DNA of 64,000 bases, taken from assembly GCF_004799515.1 (NCBI RefSeq), contig NZ_SSMX01000014.1, forward strand, positions 1 to 64,000. Direction: 5' to 3'. Under the pieces are notes generated by a model. It had not been told where the DNA came from and did no database searches. It saw only the letters and a program-made list of their open reading frames with translations. The position numbers were made by a program, and so were the translations under genes. Shown piece by piece: positions 1-10,773 of this stretch (its first letter is position 1; the number at the start of each line of letters is the position of its first letter). The stretch is from Phenylobacterium sp. Lineage in GTDB: Bacteria > Pseudomonadota > Alphaproteobacteria > Caulobacterales > Caulobacteraceae.

Positions 1-102
1 TCTTATGGACGTTCATCCGGGGTCTCCCGGTTAGAGGTTGGAGCTTCGCAACCCCACTCTCTCAACCCGATCCCGGGTGAACAACCTTCGTAGCTTCGAC
101 AG

Positions 103-468
103 CTAGGCCGCGAAGGCCCGCTTGCAGGCTTCGGCGAGCGCACGGCGGCTGAGCGGCTTGTCGACGATGGGGGCGGCGGTGCGGCCGGCCAGCATGTCGG
201 GATTGCCGGTCACATAGATGTGCGGCACGGGACCCAGCTTCTCGGTGATCGCCGTCACGGCGTCGACGCCGGTGCCGCCCAGGATGCGCATGTCGGCGGT
301 GACGAGATCGGGGCGATGGGCGAGCGCGCTCTTCACCGCGTCGGCGGGGTTGTCGACGATATCGCAGCTCACGAAGCCGAAGTCGTGCAGCAGGCTCTCA
401 ACCTCCAGCGCGATCAGCATCTCGTCTTCGATGATCAGGGCGTGCCGGCCGGACTGGGGGTCGGTCAT
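103..468 (-). CDS. Stand-alone response-regulator receiver domain protein
   Basis: A 121-residue protein made of one CheY-like receiver domain with no output domain. The acid pair is E14-D15, the phosphoacceptor is D59 in the LVTADM strand, the switch Thr is T87 and the conserved Lys is K104 in VDKP, so it should accept a phosphoryl group. The open frame extends upstream to 588, but the extra 40 residues are Arg/Pro-rich and unlike a receiver; the ATG at 468 places the first strand (HALIIEDE) right after a short leader. No histidine kinase is adjacent, so its partner is unknown. Such single-domain regulators usually act as phosphate sinks, adaptor proteins or stress-response relays; which of these applies cannot be read from the sequence. 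Confidence 0.85.
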   Translation of the reverse strand: MTDPQSGRHALIIEDEMLIALEVESLLHDFGFVSCDIVDNPADAVKSALAHRPDLVTADMRILGGTGVDAVTAITEKLGPVPHIYVTGNPDMLAGRTAAPIVDKPLSRRALAEACKRAFAA

Positions 469-697
469 AGTTGGGGCGAGGGTAAACAGGTCAGGGTGCG
501 ACGATCTGTCCATTTTCACGGGCCGGGGGCCCGACGCAACGGAATAACGACCGCCGCACGCCGCTTTCCCCCGAAAGGGGAATTTCACCCACCAGTAGGG
601 CGAGTTTGCGTCAGGTTCGCCGCAATCCGCCGTCCGTGGACGGGCGAAAGCTCACTTCCCGCGATGACGCGGCCGGCGCGGCGCGTCATCATGGGGC

Positions 698-874
698 ATG
701 GAGCCGGAACCCCCTCGCGAGATCGATGCGGACTATCGCGTGGTGCATGGACCCTGGCCGCGCTGGTCCCTGCAGCTCAGCCTGCTGAAGCTGGCGCTGC
801 GCACCGGCGCGGTGGTGCTGGTCTTCTGCCTGGTGGCGATCTTCCTGGTGGTCTTCGTCGTAAGGCGCTGGTAG
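698..874 (+). CDS. Small single-pass membrane protein (58 aa)
   Basis: A short frame starting with MEPEPPREIDADYRVVHGPW and ending RRW. The first ~28 residues are polar with two Trp, followed by a strongly hydrophobic stretch (about residues 37-55, GAVVLVFCLVAIFLVVFVV) and a positively charged end, which is a clean single transmembrane segment. Codon use matches the neighbours, with G or C in nearly every third position. It ends 15 bases before the convergent enoyl-CoA hydratase gene. No strong ribosome-binding site precedes the ATG. Function unknown; the coding call rests on the composition of the translated frame. Confidence 0.6.
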   Translation: MEPEPPREIDADYRVVHGPWPRWSLQLSLLKLALRTGAVVLVFCLVAIFLVVFVVRRW

Positions 875-889
875 CCCGGCGCGCCGCGC

Positions 890-1693
890 CTAGCGTCCTT
901 TGAACTCCGCTGGGCGCTTCTGGACGAAGGCGGTGATCCCTTCACGGGCGTCTTCCGTGCGCTGGGCGTCGCCCTGGCGGTAGGCCTCGGCCTCGATCTG
1001 GTCGTGCCAGGCGCTGTCCAGCGAGGCCCAGACCAGGTTGCGAGTGTAGCCCAGCGAGATCGGGCCGTCCGCCAACTGGGCGGCCAGCACCAGGGCGGTC
1101 GACATCAGCTCGGCGTCCGGGACGCAGCGGTTGATCATGCCCCAGTCCAGCGCCGTGGCGGCCGGCAGCTTCTCGCCCAGCAGCATCAGCTCCATGGCCC
1201 GCGCCTTGCCCACCAGGCGCGGCAGGAGGTAGGTCGACCCGCCGTCGGGCACCAGGCCGATGCGGCGGAAGGCCTGTAGGAAGTAGGCGCTCTCGGCCGC
1301 GACGATCAGATCGCAGACCAGGGCCAGCGAAGCCCCGACGCCGGCGGCCACGCCGTTCACCGCGGCCACCAGCGGCTTGGGCGACTTGCGCACCGCGCTG
1401 ACGAAGGGGTTGTAGACCTTCAGCAGCGACTGGTTGGGGCCGTTGGGGTCCTGCGTGACCCCGCCGACCGTCGCCGCGGTCAGATTGGCGCCGGAGCAGA
1501 AGCCGCGGCCTTCGCCGGTGATGACGATGGCGCGCACCGCCGGGTCGGCGACGAAGCCTTCGAAGGCCGCCGTCAGCCCCTGCATCAGCTCCAGCCCCGC
1601 CGCGTTCAGCGTCGAGGGATCGTTGAGGGTGATGACGCCGATATTGCCGCGGACCTCGGTCCGGACCTTTGCAGCGGGTTGCGCGCCGTCCAT
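890..1693 (-). CDS. Enoyl-CoA hydratase/isomerase family protein
   Basis: A 267-residue crotonase-fold protein. The oxyanion-hole segments are visible as GRGFCSGANL (about residues 63-72) and AAVNGVAAGVGASLALVCDL (about 109-128). The second acidic position is Asp in LVPDGGSTYLLPR, as in PaaG/CaiD-like and isomerase-type members rather than the two-Glu classical hydratase. It likely acts in cytoplasmic fatty-acid or aromatic-acid beta-oxidation. The start is supported by GGAGG seven bases before the ATG. It lies upstream of nothing obviously related (a diguanylate cyclase is the next gene on the same strand), so the substrate is not indicated by context. Confidence 0.9.
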   Translation of the reverse strand: MDGAQPAAKVRTEVRGNIGVITLNDPSTLNAAGLELMQGLTAAFEGFVADPAVRAIVITGEGRGFCSGANLTAATVGGVTQDPNGPNQSLLKVYNPFVSAVRKSPKPLVAAVNGVAAGVGASLALVCDLIVAAESAYFLQAFRRIGLVPDGGSTYLLPRLVGKARAMELMLLGEKLPAATALDWGMINRCVPDAELMSTALVLAAQLADGPISLGYTRNLVWASLDSAWHDQIEAEAYRQGDAQRTEDAREGITAFVQKRPAEFKGR

Positions 1694-1776
1694 GGCATGT
1701 CCTCCGTTCGAGACTGACGCTCGATCTAAGGACTTTACCCTCGCGTCAGCCTAGCCGAAAGCGGTTGCGCGGCGCC

Positions 1777-2835
1777 TCAGGCGGCGACCACGGCGGCCAT
1801 CGGCTGGGCGGCGGTGGTGCGGTTGCGGCCGGCGTGCTTGGAGGCGTAGAGGGCCGCGTCGGCGCGTTCCACCAGGCTCATGGAGCTCTCGCCGCTGATC
1901 CGCTCGGCGTAGCCCGCCGAGACGGTGATGGTGCCCAGGTCCTCGTTGGTGGAGCGGCGCTTCAGCGAGCGGGAGGAAACCTCCTCGCGGATCTCTTCCA
2001 GCACGGCCTTCGCGGTGCGGCCATTCTCCGCCGGGAAGATGATGGCGAACTCCTCGCCGCCGTAGCGGGCGGCCAGGCGGGGCGTCGCCCCCATGCGGCC
2101 GATGACGCTGGCCACATAGCGCAGCACCTGGTCGCCGATCTGGTGGCCCCAGGCATCGTTGAAGCCCTTGAAGTGATCGATGTCGATGATCGCCAGCGTC
2201 ATGCCTTCGCCGGCGGCGTCGGCGCGGGCGCAGACGGCTTCCAGGCCTTCGTCGAAGGCCTTGCGGTTGGCGAGGTTGGTCAGGCCGTCGGTCATGGCGT
2301 CGCGGCGGACCTGGTCGAGGCTCTCGCGCAGGCGGCCGAGCTCGGCGGTGGTTTCGGCGAGCTGGCTTTCCAGGACGGCGTTCTCGCCCTGCACCTTCTT
2401 GGTGGCGGCGGTCAGGTCGACCACCACGGCCTTGACGGTCTGGGCGTCGTCCTCGTCCAGGCGGCCGGTGGCGATGGCCAGCTCGTGGCCGTATTCCTCG
2501 CTGGACCGCTGGGCGCTCTCGATGGCCTTGGTGACGGTTTGCAATTCCTTGGAGAGCACGTCGCCGGCTTCCAAGATGTCGCCGTTCAGGCGCGCTTCCG
2601 GCAGGAACTGGGCGGCCAGCGCCTCGCCGAGGGTCTCGGTGATCGGCTCGCCGGCGGCCAGCAGGCGGTCGATCTCCTGCGCCAGCGGGCTCTCGCGCTC
2701 GGCGACGTAGTGCACCCACAGGCCGAAATTGCGCGGCGTCGGCCAGACGTGGTTGGCCTCCATGACCTCGATCGCGGTGCGGGCGAGGTCATAAGACTTG
2801 GGACTGCGGAGCGCGGTCTGAACGTCCACCGACAT
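1777..2835 (-). CDS. GGDEF-domain diguanylate cyclase
   Basis: A 352-residue soluble protein. Residues 1-90 form a helical domain with the WPTPRNFGLWVHYVA segment found in a group of alphaproteobacterial cyclases (similar in layout to Caulobacter DgcB), residues ~95-180 are a predicted coiled coil, and the GGDEF domain follows with an intact GGEEF active site at 259-263 and the DIDHFKGFND substrate/metal segment near 218-227. No membrane segment is seen. The position three residues before the usual I-site Asp does not carry RxxD (the local sequence is ATPRLAARYGGEEF), so canonical product inhibition is probably absent. It makes cyclic di-GMP from two GTP. Confidence 0.9.
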   Translation of the reverse strand: MSVDVQTALRSPKSYDLARTAIEVMEANHVWPTPRNFGLWVHYVAERESPLAQEIDRLLAAGEPITETLGEALAAQFLPEARLNGDILEAGDVLSKELQTVTKAIESAQRSSEEYGHELAIATGRLDEDDAQTVKAVVVDLTAATKKVQGENAVLESQLAETTAELGRLRESLDQVRRDAMTDGLTNLANRKAFDEGLEAVCARADAAGEGMTLAIIDIDHFKGFNDAWGHQIGDQVLRYVASVIGRMGATPRLAARYGGEEFAIIFPAENGRTAKAVLEEIREEVSSRSLKRRSTNEDLGTITVSAGYAERISGESSMSLVERADAALYASKHAGRNRTTAAQPMAAVVAA

Positions 2836-2960
2836 GTTCTGGTCTTCCCGACGGAGCCGGCCGCCTTATGCGACACGACTGGAGTTGCGCAGGAATCTAA
2901 GGCCGGAACACCCAACGAGCGGTTAAGCGGCGCGACGTGTCGCAGGGGATTTTTGAGCGG

Positions 2961-4604
<1,644 letters not shown>

Positions 4605-4825
4605 TCGGTACGATTAGGTGCGGAGCCGCCCAGGGCTTTTGAGGGAACTGGGACAGCGCGCCGCGGCGGCGCGAACGGAGATCGTCGCACGCGGCGGAAC
4701 ATACGGGCGACGACGCCCAAGTCAACGCGCGCGCTGGAGTTGCGGTTCAGGCGGCGGCATTAAGCCCGCTTTCAGGACGCCGCGAGGACGGGGATGTCAC
4801 CCCCGCGGCGCGCCCGAAGGCCTGG

Positions 4826-6766
4826 CTACTTGCCGTCCACCGAATAGGCCAGCAGCACATTGGTGCCGTTGCCGCCGGTGTTGGCCGCGCCATTGAAGCC
4901 GCTCATCACATAGACCCGGCCGCCGGCGATGGCCGCACCCAGGCCGTCGAGGCTGCCGCCCGGCTGGTTCTTCACCTGGTTGACGGTGTCATAGTGGCGA
5001 TCGGTGGTGCTATCGGCCCAGACGATCTTGCCGGTCGCGGCGTCATAGGCGCGGAACCAGCCGTCCATGGTGCCGGAGAACACCACGCCCGGCATGGCCG
5101 ACGGCGCGGCGGACTGGGCGCGGATGCAGGCCCCGCCGGAGCGGTCGCGGCTGCGGTCGCCCTCATAGTGGCAGGGCGCCGCCGGCGCGGGCGTCTTCCA
5201 CAGCACCTTGCCGGTCGCGGGATCCAGCGCATAGAGGCCGGGCGCCGAGGGCGGCTCCTTGTCGGCCACCGGCGACTTGCCGAGCGGGCGCAGGTACTCG
5301 TCGATCAGGTTCACGGTGTCGGCGTTGGCGACGTAGAGCCGCTTCAGGTCCGCGGCCATGCCCCATTCGATGCCGCCCAGGGACGAACCGCCCCCGACCT
5401 TCTGGCGCCACAGCACCTTGCCGCTGTCCGGATCCAGTCCGTAGGCGATGCCGGACTTCTGGCCGGCCAGGACGACGTCCTTGCCGCTCGCCAGGTGGAA
5501 AAGGATCGGCGAGGCGCCGAAGTCGTAGTCCGGGCCGTCGGGGCTCGGGCAGTTGGCCGGCTTGGTCTTGTCCGTGCAGCCGACGATGAAATTGTCGCCG
5601 GCCTCCACCTGGGTCGACCATTTGATGGCCCCGGTTTTCATGTCCATGGCGACGATGGCGTCGGCGCCCTTGGTGTCGACGTCGGTGTAGCTGTCGCCGG
5701 TGGCCACATAGACCAGGCCGCGCTTGGCGTCGGCGGTGGGCGCCGACCAGATAGCCGCGCCCGCCGGGCCCTGCTGCATGGTCCCCGCCGCGTTCGGGTG
5801 GGTGTCGTGCAGGGTCTCCGGGATCACCTTGGTGTACCACTGCTTCTGGCCGGTCTTCAGGTCGAGGGCGACGAGCGCACCCTGGAAGTAGCAGCAGCGG
5901 TAGCTGGGCTGGCGCGCCGCGCCTTCCTCGCCTGAGGTCAGCGGCACGAAGACCTGGTCGCCGACGATCAGCGGCGTGCCGGTGATGCCGACCACCGGGT
6001 TGGCGTGCAGGGCGGGCGAGCGCCAGAGCTCCTTGCCGGTTTGGGCGTCATAGGCCCGCGCAGTGCGGTCGCGCACGCCCACGATGGTCAGCCAGCCGCT
6101 GGGCGAGACCGAGGACTTCACGATCATCGGCGTAGTGCGCGAGGCCACGTCGGGCAGGACCCAGCGCACACAGCCGGTGTTGGCGTCGAGCGCGTAGAAC
6201 TTGCCCGAGCGGTTGGCGATGAACAGCCAGTCGCCGATCACCGTGGGCATGGAGCCGCCGCTCATGGCGAAGGCCCACTTCACCTTCAGCTTCGGCACGT
6301 CGGCCGCCGCGAGGCCCGGATTGACCTGGTAGCGGTGCGAGGTGTCGAGGCCGACGCTGGTCCAGTCGCTGGCCGTGGGCCGGATCGGCGGATTGGTCTC
6401 GCACTTGACGTCGACGCCGACCGGGGCGGGCGCGGGCGAACGGCCCGCCGCGGCGGTCTGCGGCGCGGCGGCGTTGGCGGTAAGGTAGGCGGCGACCGCC
6501 TGCTTGTCCGCGTCGGAGAGGCCGGTGGCCATGGGCTTCATGACGCCGTTGGTCAGCGCGTCGACGATCTGGGCCGGCTGGTAGGTGGAGAGCGTCGCGC
6601 GGTTGGGCGCGCGGTCGATGGCCGGCTCGTGGCAGGCCTTGCAGTGGCCGTTGAACACGGTCTCGCCCGCGCTCCCCGAAGCGCCCTGGGCGTGGGCGGC
6701 GGCCGGCAAGGCCAATATCGGCAAGGTGAGGGCGGCCAAGGCCGCCATCCAGATCGGAAATCTCAT
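4826..6766 (-). CDS. Cytochrome c / PQQ beta-propeller dehydrogenase (polyvinyl alcohol dehydrogenase-like)
   Basis: A 646-residue periplasmic quinohemoprotein. It has a signal peptide (MRFPIWMAALAALTLPIL...AHAQ), a mono-haem cytochrome c domain with CKACH at 42-46, and then a WD/PQQ-type propeller with repeated GKxLW-like blades through to the C terminus. This order (haem domain first, propeller second) is the one found in polyvinyl-alcohol dehydrogenases, whereas most PQQ alcohol dehydrogenases have the haem at the C terminus. The internal ATG at 6766 is chosen because GGGGAG lies four bases upstream and the signal peptide begins there; the frame stays open to 6856. The true substrate (secondary alcohol, polymer or other) is not known from context. 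Confidence 0.82.
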   Translation of the reverse strand: MRFPIWMAALAALTLPILALPAAAHAQGASGSAGETVFNGHCKACHEPAIDRAPNRATLSTYQPAQIVDALTNGVMKPMATGLSDADKQAVAAYLTANAAAPQTAAAGRSPAPAPVGVDVKCETNPPIRPTASDWTSVGLDTSHRYQVNPGLAAADVPKLKVKWAFAMSGGSMPTVIGDWLFIANRSGKFYALDANTGCVRWVLPDVASRTTPMIVKSSVSPSGWLTIVGVRDRTARAYDAQTGKELWRSPALHANPVVGITGTPLIVGDQVFVPLTSGEEGAARQPSYRCCYFQGALVALDLKTGQKQWYTKVIPETLHDTHPNAAGTMQQGPAGAAIWSAPTADAKRGLVYVATGDSYTDVDTKGADAIVAMDMKTGAIKWSTQVEAGDNFIVGCTDKTKPANCPSPDGPDYDFGASPILFHLASGKDVVLAGQKSGIAYGLDPDSGKVLWRQKVGGGSSLGGIEWGMAADLKRLYVANADTVNLIDEYLRPLGKSPVADKEPPSAPGLYALDPATGKVLWKTPAPAAPCHYEGDRSRDRSGGACIRAQSAAPSAMPGVVFSGTMDGWFRAYDAATGKIVWADSTTDRHYDTVNQVKNQPGGSLDGLGAAIAGGRVYVMSGFNGAANTGGNGTNVLLAYSVDGK

Positions 6767-6807
6767 CGCGCTCCCCGAAATCTTTTCTTTGAAATTCTGC
6801 GACGCAG

Positions 6808-6849
6808 TTTGCGGGCAAATTTCCCGCACTTTGCGGGTGGATTTCCCGC
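6808..6849. promoter_or_regulatory. Two tandem 17-bp palindromes (candidate operator)
   Basis: Two copies of TTTGCGGGnnnATTTCCCGC lie at 6808-6827 and 6830-6849, a 22-base period. Each contains the inverted repeat GCGGG-N7-CCCGC (6811-6827 and 6833-6849). They sit 42-83 bases upstream of the PQQ dehydrogenase start and in the spacer shared with the divergent membrane-protein gene. Two helical turns between sites suggests cooperative binding of a dimeric regulator. No regulator gene is adjacent and I do not recognise the consensus. Confidence 0.55.
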
Positions 6850-6971
6850 GCGGCAAGGCTGTGCTTCCAGAGCGCTCGTGACCGGTCGCAGATCGGCGCG
6901 CGCCGTCGGTCGCAAGGCGAGGGCGGCGGGTCGCCCCGAGCCGCTAGGCTCCCGGAAAACGGGAGGCCCGC

Positions 6972-7463
6972 ATGGGCGACACGTCACGCAAGCTGTGGGT
7001 CAGCTTGGCCACAGGCCTCGCCGCCGCCGCCGTGGAGATGGCGGTGGTGCTGCCGATCCAGGCGGCCATGGGCGCCTCGCCAGCCCTGGTCTTCCAGTCG
7101 ATCGCCGCCGGCGCCGTCGGCCGGGCGGCGGCGCTGGCCGGCGGCGCCTCGACGGTGGCGCTGGGGGTCTTTGTCCATGTGCTGATCTCGGTGGTCGCCG
7201 CGGGCCTCTATGTCTTCGCCAGCGACCGCCTGCCGGTCCTGCTGAGGCGGCCGGTGACCCTCGGGATCCTCTACGGCGTCCCCTGCTATGGGGTGATGAC
7301 CTTCGTGGTCATCCCACTGTCGAGGATCGGCTTCGCCCTGCCGAAAAGCCTCTTGCTGTTCTCGCTGAGCTTCGGGACACACCTCTTCGCGTTCGGCTTG
7401 CCGATCGCCGTGGTCGCCCGCCTGCTGCTCAGTGCGCCGGGGGTTTCGCGCCCAGCTGTTTAA
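6972..7463 (+). CDS. Four-helix integral membrane protein of unknown function
   Basis: A 163-residue hydrophobic protein with about four membrane segments (roughly residues 9-35, 55-80, 95-118 and 125-150). A good ribosome-binding site (GGGAGG, five bases from the ATG) supports the start. There are no recognisable catalytic motifs; the layout resembles small YagU/DUF1440-like inner-membrane proteins, but I cannot make that assignment firmly. It is divergent from the PQQ dehydrogenase, with the paired palindromes between them, and its last 35 bases overlap the end of the convergent protease gene. Confidence 0.75.
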   Translation: MGDTSRKLWVSLATGLAAAAVEMAVVLPIQAAMGASPALVFQSIAAGAVGRAAALAGGASTVALGVFVHVLISVVAAGLYVFASDRLPVLLRRPVTLGILYGVPCYGVMTFVVIPLSRIGFALPKSLLLFSLSFGTHLFAFGLPIAVVARLLLSAPGVSRPAV

Positions 7464-10400
7464 GCAGCTCACTGACCGCGGCCTCCAACTGGGCGTCCTT
7501 GCCGGCGAGGGTCTCGCCCAGCGGGCGCTCCACCGTCACGTCCACGGGCCTCGGATGCAGCTCCATGTCGTCGCCGGCCGCGCCCTGGATGCGGGTCGAG
7601 GGGAGGCGCACCACCGACCCGTCCACCAGGGGCACGTTCGACGTGTAGATGATCCAGCCGGCGGTCGGCACGCCCACCACCTTGCCCAGCTTCAGCGCGC
7701 GGTAGCCCTCAGTGAAGTCTTCCGCGTCGGAGAGTGATGATTCGTTGGTGATCAGCACCGTGGGCAGGCCCAGCGCGCGCTGGCCCAGCGCCTGGCGGCT
7801 CGGCACCGGCGTCTCGCCGCGGTTGGTCATGGTCAGGTAGTTGCGCCGGGCGAAGACGTCGAGGACATAGCCGTTGACGAAGCCGCCGTTGTTGTTGCGC
7901 ACGTCGATGACCACGCCCTCTTTGCCCTGGTTCTGGGCGTCGAGGTCGAGATAGAGCTGGTCGAGCGACTCCGACGACATGTCGGCGATGTGGACATAGC
8001 CCAGCCGCCCGCCGCTGATCCTGTCGACATAGGCCCGTTGCTGGGTGATCCACTGCCGGTAGAGCAGGCCCGAGGCCACGGTGGCCGAGACCGGCCGCAC
8101 CACCGCCTGACGGGTCGCTGAGCCGGTCCGCACCGTCAGCACCGTGCGCTTTTCGGTGCGGTCGAGCATCAGCTGGTCGAGGTCGACGCCTGGGCCGATG
8201 GCGTGGCCCTCCACCGCGACCAGCACGTCGCCCGGCTTGATGGAGCCTTCGATGAAGGCGGGACCGAGCGCGATCACCTCACGCACCACCAGGCCCTTGC
8301 CGGCCTCGTAGGCCTCGCGGTCGAAGCGCACGCCAAGGTCGCCGACCCGCGGCGGCGGCGTGGCGCCATAGCCGGCCTGCGGCCGGTTGATGCCGGAGTG
8401 CGAAGCGTCGAGCTCGCCGATCATCAGGTTGGTGATGCGACGCATCTCGTCGGGCGTATGGGCGCCGGCGATGTAGGGCTCGAAGCGCGTGCGCAGCGCC
8501 TTCCAGTCCTGGCCATGGAATTTCGGGTCGAAGAAGTTGCGGTCGAGCAGGCTCCAGGCCTCGTTGAAGGCGGTCAGCTTTTCCTGGTCGAAGGCCACCG
8601 CCATCTCGGCGGTCACGGCGACGGGCCGCGGCCGGGGCTGGTCCAGCGCCGTCGTCGTCACCGTCCCGCCGTCCAGGTAGTAGAGCGACTTGGAATCCGG
8701 GGTGAAGGCGAAGAACCGCTTCGGCCGCTTGGAGCTGGCGATCTGCTGCGGGGTCGGCGGCTCGCGGACCAGTTCGTCGAGATTGTAGCTGTAGAGCACG
8801 CTCTGGCCGGACAGGCTGGAGCGGAAGACCAGCGTCTTGCCGTCGGGGCTGATCGCCGGCGCCTCGGCCGAGACGCCCAGCGGCAGGTAGGTGGCTCGTT
8901 CGCGGATGCCCTCGAAGACGATGCGGACCGGCTCGATCTTCAGCTTGGCCGGCGGCCCGGCCAGGGTCTTGGCGTTGGCCTCGGCGTTCGGCGCCTTGCT
9001 CTCCGCCGGCGGCGCAGGCGGTTCGGGGGTGTCGGTCTTGGGCGCGGAGTCCGGGACGGTGTCGGGCGAAGGCGCCGGGCCTGGCTTAGAGCTTGGGGCT
9101 GGCCGGCGGTCAGGGCTCTCCGCCGGCTTGAACAGGTCAGAGAACTCGTCCTCGCGGTAGCGCGGCACATGCGGCAGGAGGTCGACGCGCACGATGTGCA
9201 CGTCCTCAGAGCGCTGAGCGGTGTCGAACAGCAGGTACTTGCCGTCCTTTGACCAGGCGATGGTCGAGGCCGCCTCGCCGTTGGCGAGGAAGCTCACCGG
9301 CTTGGCCTCGCCGCCGGCTACCGGGGCCACATAGACGTTGCGGAACGACTTGGCGTCGGTGACCCCGAAGGCCAACCAGCGGCTGTCCGGCGACCAGGCC
9401 GGCGGCGTGGCGCGGAAGTTGAGCACCAGCCCCGTGAACACCGCCATGTCTTTCTGCGGCTCGCCGGCGTCGTTCAGGGTGACGACCCGCATCTCGTTGC
9501 GGCCCCGGGTGTAGGCCAGCATCTTGCCGTCCGGCGACCAGGCGGGCCCGGCGTCATAGGCCTCACCCGTGGTGATCGTCCGCTCGCGCCGCTGGGCGAA
9601 GTCATAGGTCATCAGGTGGGCCGAGAGCCCGCGCTGGGCGACGTAGGCCAGCCTGCGGCTGTCCGGCGACCAGTAGAGGTCGCCCTGGATGCCGCCGGCC
9701 TCGGTGATCCGCTCCGCCGGGCCGCCGTCCTTGGCCGGCACCGCGAAGACCTCGCCATGGGCGATGACCGCGATCTTCTTGCCGTCCGGCGACAGCGCCA
9801 TCTGCTGGAAGCTGGTCTCGCTCAGCCGCCGGTCGCCGGCCGAGGCCGGGGTCCCGCGCAGGGCGATCGGCACCGCCGCGGCCTGGCCGCTCTTCAGGTC
9901 CAGCTTCCAGATCCCGAAATCGCGCTCGAAGACGATGGCCGAACCGTCCTTGGCGATGGACGGGTAGAGCACCCGGCCGGAGGTGAAGTGGGTCACCTGC
10001 GCCGGCTGGCCGCCAACCGCGGCCAGGCGCCAGAGGTTCTCCGATCCCGACTGGTCGCTCATGTAGTAGAGGCTCGCGCCGTCCGGGGTCCACATGGGCC
10101 ACAGGTGCTTGGCGTCGGGGCCCAGCAGGCGGCGGTAGGGCGCGCCGGCGGCGATCGGCTTCAGCCACAGCTCGGCCTCGTCGATGTGGGCGTGGCCGTT
10201 GCGCCACCACTGGGCGGCGGAAAGGCCCTTGGCCATCAGCGCCAGGGTCTGGCCGTCCGGCGAGGGCGCGGCGTTGAACTCGTTCAAGAAGCGCTCGCGG
10301 CTCACCTCCAGGGGCGTGCCGCCGGTCGCCGCCACCCGGAAGATGTCGGCCTGGCGGCCCACGTCGTTGGCGGCCGACGAGAAGTAGATCCACTTGCCGT

Positions 10401-10773
10401 CGCGCGACCAGGCGTCGAGCATCTCGTTGGCGTCCGACCAGGTCAGCCGCCGCACCCGGCCGGTGGCGAGCGTCAGGATGTAGATGTTCGCAGACCCATC
10501 GCGGGTCGATGTGAAGGCGAGTTCCTTGCCGTCCGGCGAATAGATCGGCCGCTCCTCGGTCGCGGGGTCGGTGACCAGGAGGCGCGCGGTCCCGCCGGCC
10601 GCCGGCACGGTCCAGATGTCGCCGCCGGACGCGAAGGCGATCTCCGAGCCGTCTGGCGACAGGGCGGGCGTGGCCAGGGCCGGCTTGGGCGTGATCGTCT
10701 GGGCCAAGGCAGGGCCGGTCCCGAGCGCCGCCGCCAGGGCCGCGAGCCCCATCACCAATCGCCAAACCCGCAT
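7429..10773 (-). CDS. Secreted tricorn-like S41 family peptidase with beta-propeller and PDZ
   Basis: A 1114-residue protein with a signal peptide (residues 1-25, ending ALAQ). Residues ~30-660 are a TolB/tricorn-type beta-propeller with many SPDG and WSPDS blade motifs, interrupted near 545-590 by a Pro/Ala-rich linker. A PDZ domain follows (about 800-880, GDLGVRF...IKPGDVLVAVEG) and then an S41 core. The tricorn catalytic residues are recognisable as H928 in GYVHIAD and S1015-D1016 in NESSLSDAED. It should be a periplasmic or exported endopeptidase that trims peptides threaded through the propeller. The internal ATG at 10773 is chosen because the signal peptide begins there; the frame stays open to 11562. 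Confidence 0.88.
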   Translation of the reverse strand: MRVWRLVMGLAALAAALGTGPALAQTITPKPALATPALSPDGSEIAFASGGDIWTVPAAGGTARLLVTDPATEERPIYSPDGKELAFTSTRDGSANIYILTLATGRVRRLTWSDANEMLDAWSRDGKWIYFSSAANDVGRQADIFRVAATGGTPLEVSRERFLNEFNAAPSPDGQTLALMAKGLSAAQWWRNGHAHIDEAELWLKPIAAGAPYRRLLGPDAKHLWPMWTPDGASLYYMSDQSGSENLWRLAAVGGQPAQVTHFTSGRVLYPSIAKDGSAIVFERDFGIWKLDLKSGQAAAVPIALRGTPASAGDRRLSETSFQQMALSPDGKKIAVIAHGEVFAVPAKDGGPAERITEAGGIQGDLYWSPDSRRLAYVAQRGLSAHLMTYDFAQRRERTITTGEAYDAGPAWSPDGKMLAYTRGRNEMRVVTLNDAGEPQKDMAVFTGLVLNFRATPPAWSPDSRWLAFGVTDAKSFRNVYVAPVAGGEAKPVSFLANGEAASTIAWSKDGKYLLFDTAQRSEDVHIVRVDLLPHVPRYREDEFSDLFKPAESPDRRPAPSSKPGPAPSPDTVPDSAPKTDTPEPPAPPAESKAPNAEANAKTLAGPPAKLKIEPVRIVFEGIRERATYLPLGVSAEAPAISPDGKTLVFRSSLSGQSVLYSYNLDELVREPPTPQQIASSKRPKRFFAFTPDSKSLYYLDGGTVTTTALDQPRPRPVAVTAEMAVAFDQEKLTAFNEAWSLLDRNFFDPKFHGQDWKALRTRFEPYIAGAHTPDEMRRITNLMIGELDASHSGINRPQAGYGATPPPRVGDLGVRFDREAYEAGKGLVVREVIALGPAFIEGSIKPGDVLVAVEGHAIGPGVDLDQLMLDRTEKRTVLTVRTGSATRQAVVRPVSATVASGLLYRQWITQQRAYVDRISGGRLGYVHIADMSSESLDQLYLDLDAQNQGKEGVVIDVRNNNGGFVNGYVLDVFARRNYLTMTNRGETPVPSRQALGQRALGLPTVLITNESSLSDAEDFTEGYRALKLGKVVGVPTAGWIIYTSNVPLVDGSVVRLPSTRIQGAAGDDMELHPRPVDVTVERPLGETLAGKDAQLEAAVSELLKQLGAKPPAH

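Noticed and set aside
540-600. Possible EcfG stress promoter (GGAA...CGTT) upstream of the receiver gene.
   Set aside because: The -35 reads GGAAA rather than GGAAC and the spacer is too short (15 bases); too weak to annotate.
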